Assembly (NCBI RefSeq): GCF_009727055.1 | Contig: NC_052359.1 | Coordinates: forward strand, 57,342,845-57,406,844 | Length of the DNA stretch: 64,000 nucleotides | Source: Benincasa hispida | Taxonomy: Eukaryota > Streptophyta > Magnoliopsida > Cucurbitales > Cucurbitaceae | Direction of reading: 5' to 3' | Part shown: piece by piece, positions 62,900 to 64,000 of the stretch | How the letters are laid out: the number at the start of each line of letters is the position of its first letter | How positions within the stretch are numbered: position 1 is the first letter of the stretch | The notes under the pieces: generated by a model | Seen by the model: only the letters and a program-made list of their open reading frames with translations | Databases searched by the model: none | What the model was told of the DNA's origin: nothing | Made by a program: the position numbers and the translations under genes

Positions 62900-63746
62900 T
62901 ATAACCAATCAACAATATGTTTACTCTTCACAAATTGTTCGTAAGTACAGTTGGGTCAAAATTACTATTTTATATTTATACTTACATCTAACTCTTTAAG
63001 CACCAATGATCCCTCTAATGAATAATTAGTCATAGTCTCACTATAACTAAACTCCTCTCTGGCTAGTGAGAGGGTGTGGCGCCACATTGTTCAAGACCCG
63101 GAATAAGCACTTAAGGGAGCAATTTATCTACCTACCCTAACAATGGGAAGGAGTAGATCCATTTTGTGTAGCTGAGTTTCCAGCTCCCCACTTAGACGAA
63201 TCTCCAAAATGGTAGGCATATTGAGTCGGTAAATCTGGCCACTCTCACGCATGCAGATAAAAGAATCGCCCTCAGAGGCAGGAGTCAAGATTAAGATCTA
63301 GTCACTTATAGTCATCCTAGTGAAATATAAGTCTCTTCAAGTAACGGTGTTATAAAGAGAAACTAGTCATTTCGTGGTTTGGTCTTATACAAACTCTTTG
63401 TATAGGATACCCCCGCTCACATGTCTCCACATGAATGATCAGGATCAGATCATTTGTAACACTTACAACAAATGTAACAGTTACAAAGTAGATTGTATCC
63501 ATAGTGTCACCAAGATAAGATACCCAGCCTTATCCATCTGCTACAGACCATTCAAGTTATTACTTAAACATGATCCATCTATATATCAGCGCATAAATAT
63601 TTAAGCTATATAAAATAACCTAGGATCTTAGTTTATTGGATTGAGTTAATGCACATATAAAATAATGTTTATTTTATTAATAACAATTTGTTTATACATG
63701 TTTACAAACTACAAGAATAAAGAGATTTAGGACACCAATACCAACA
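61723..63746 (-). repeat. 5' LTR of element D
   Basis: The minus-strand head TGTTGGTATTGGTGTCC is at 63746 and the tail TTTGATTCCCTTCA ends at 61723. Length 2024. A 100-base segment is tandemly duplicated inside it: AAACTCCCACAAACTTAGCAAC near 61962 recurs in a similar form near 62100, each preceded by a block with TGAAGAACTTTT or TTAAAGAACTTTT. A TA microsatellite is at 62861-62895. Confidence 0.85.
62861..62895. repeat. TA microsatellite, about 17 units
   Basis: Perfect alternating TA run inside the element D 5' LTR. Confidence 0.95.
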
Positions 63747-64000
63747 ATTTCTAGATTGGGTCAAGTATACGGAGAGCTTCTTTAATTAAAAGAACACCCT
63801 GAACTATAACATGGTGCACTTAGTAGCCCTCAAGTTTAAGGGAGGGGCATCCGTGTGGTGGATCAAATGGAGGTTAATCATCAAAGGCAGAGGAAGAGGC
63901 CTATTCGAATATGGGAGAAGATGAAATGGTTGCTGAAGTATAGAATTCTGCCTCTGAATTACGAGCAAACGTTGTATGATCAATACCAAAATTTTAGACA
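63747..64000 (+). pseudogene. Ty3-like gag, part 3 (runs off the window)
   Basis: Frame reading gives LDWVKYTESFF, a stop where Tyr/Glu is expected, then NMVHLVALKFKGGASVWWIKW and RGRGLFEYGRR. After a shift comes LNYEQTLYDQYQNF at the right edge. This is the core of the plant Ty3 Retrotrans_gag domain (W-W motif, YEQxLYxxYQN end). It continues the frame cut at 51642. Stops at about 63797 and 63925 show it is dead. Confidence 0.8.

Larger units (their letters stand above)
51643..63746 (-). mobile_element. Element D: full-length Copia retrotransposon
   Basis: Read on the minus strand: 5' LTR 63746-61723, primer site at 61722-61708, leader, gag from about 59377, pol down to about 55700, polypurine tract at 55614-55600, and 3' LTR 55599-51643 with a nested solo LTR. 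Net length is about 10.1 kb. The target duplication is roughly ATTTT (about 51638-51642) and ATTTC (63747-63751), one mismatch. Outside both ends the same Ty3-like gag frame continues, which confirms the insertion. Gag and pol are full of stops. Confidence 0.9.

Overview
This is plant nuclear DNA, almost certainly from a eudicot. The evidence is an intron-rich gene, several families of plant LTR retrotransposons with initiator-tRNA(Met) primer sites, a plant MULE and a plastid rRNA insertion. The repeat families look like those of cucurbits (Cucurbitaceae), but that assignment rests on recall and is only a suggestion. One gene is intact: a poly(A)-binding protein gene on the minus strand at about 40.1-44.45 kb. 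Almost everything else is mobile DNA in various stages of decay.

Layout. 1-1.5 kb: the 3' part of a Ty3-like LTR with a 41-C tract and a minisatellite. 1.5-2.35 kb: a Copia gag remnant (+). 3.4-6.2 kb: a decayed Copia pol (-), here called element B. It resumes at about 22.7 kb because a 10.5-kb Copia element (element A, +, 6211-22699) sits inside it. Element A has itself received three solo LTRs of related families. 23.5-25.6 kb: Ty3 remnants (-). 25.6-34.7 kb: a MULE-type DNA transposon with a DUF1985-type accessory gene (+) converging on a MuDR-type transposase (-). Between them lies a 1.3-kb array of CGATCG units. 34.7-37.9 kb: a TIR element and a Copia RT/LTR remnant. 37.9-40 kb: AT-rich DNA with a MITE. 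40-44.5 kb: the PABP gene. 44.5-48.6 kb: AT-rich DNA, a minisatellite and a long fold-back element.

48.6 kb to the right edge is one Ty3-like element (+) whose gag is split by two insertions. The first is a solo LTR (49045-51418) that contains a piece of the plastid 23S rRNA gene and a 102-bp tandem repeat. The second is a full 10-kb Copia element (element D, -, 51643-63746) that carries another solo LTR in its own 3' LTR.

No retrotransposon or transposase reading frame is intact, so the window reads as a gene island in a nested transposon landscape. The least-explained signals are three: the CGATCG palindromes shared between a Copia leader/LTR family and the MULE interior, the CTATCAnTGATAG palindromes scattered across the MULE, and the conserved noncoding leader blocks shared by elements A and D. 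Element boundaries and exon joins were read by eye, without any alignment or database search.
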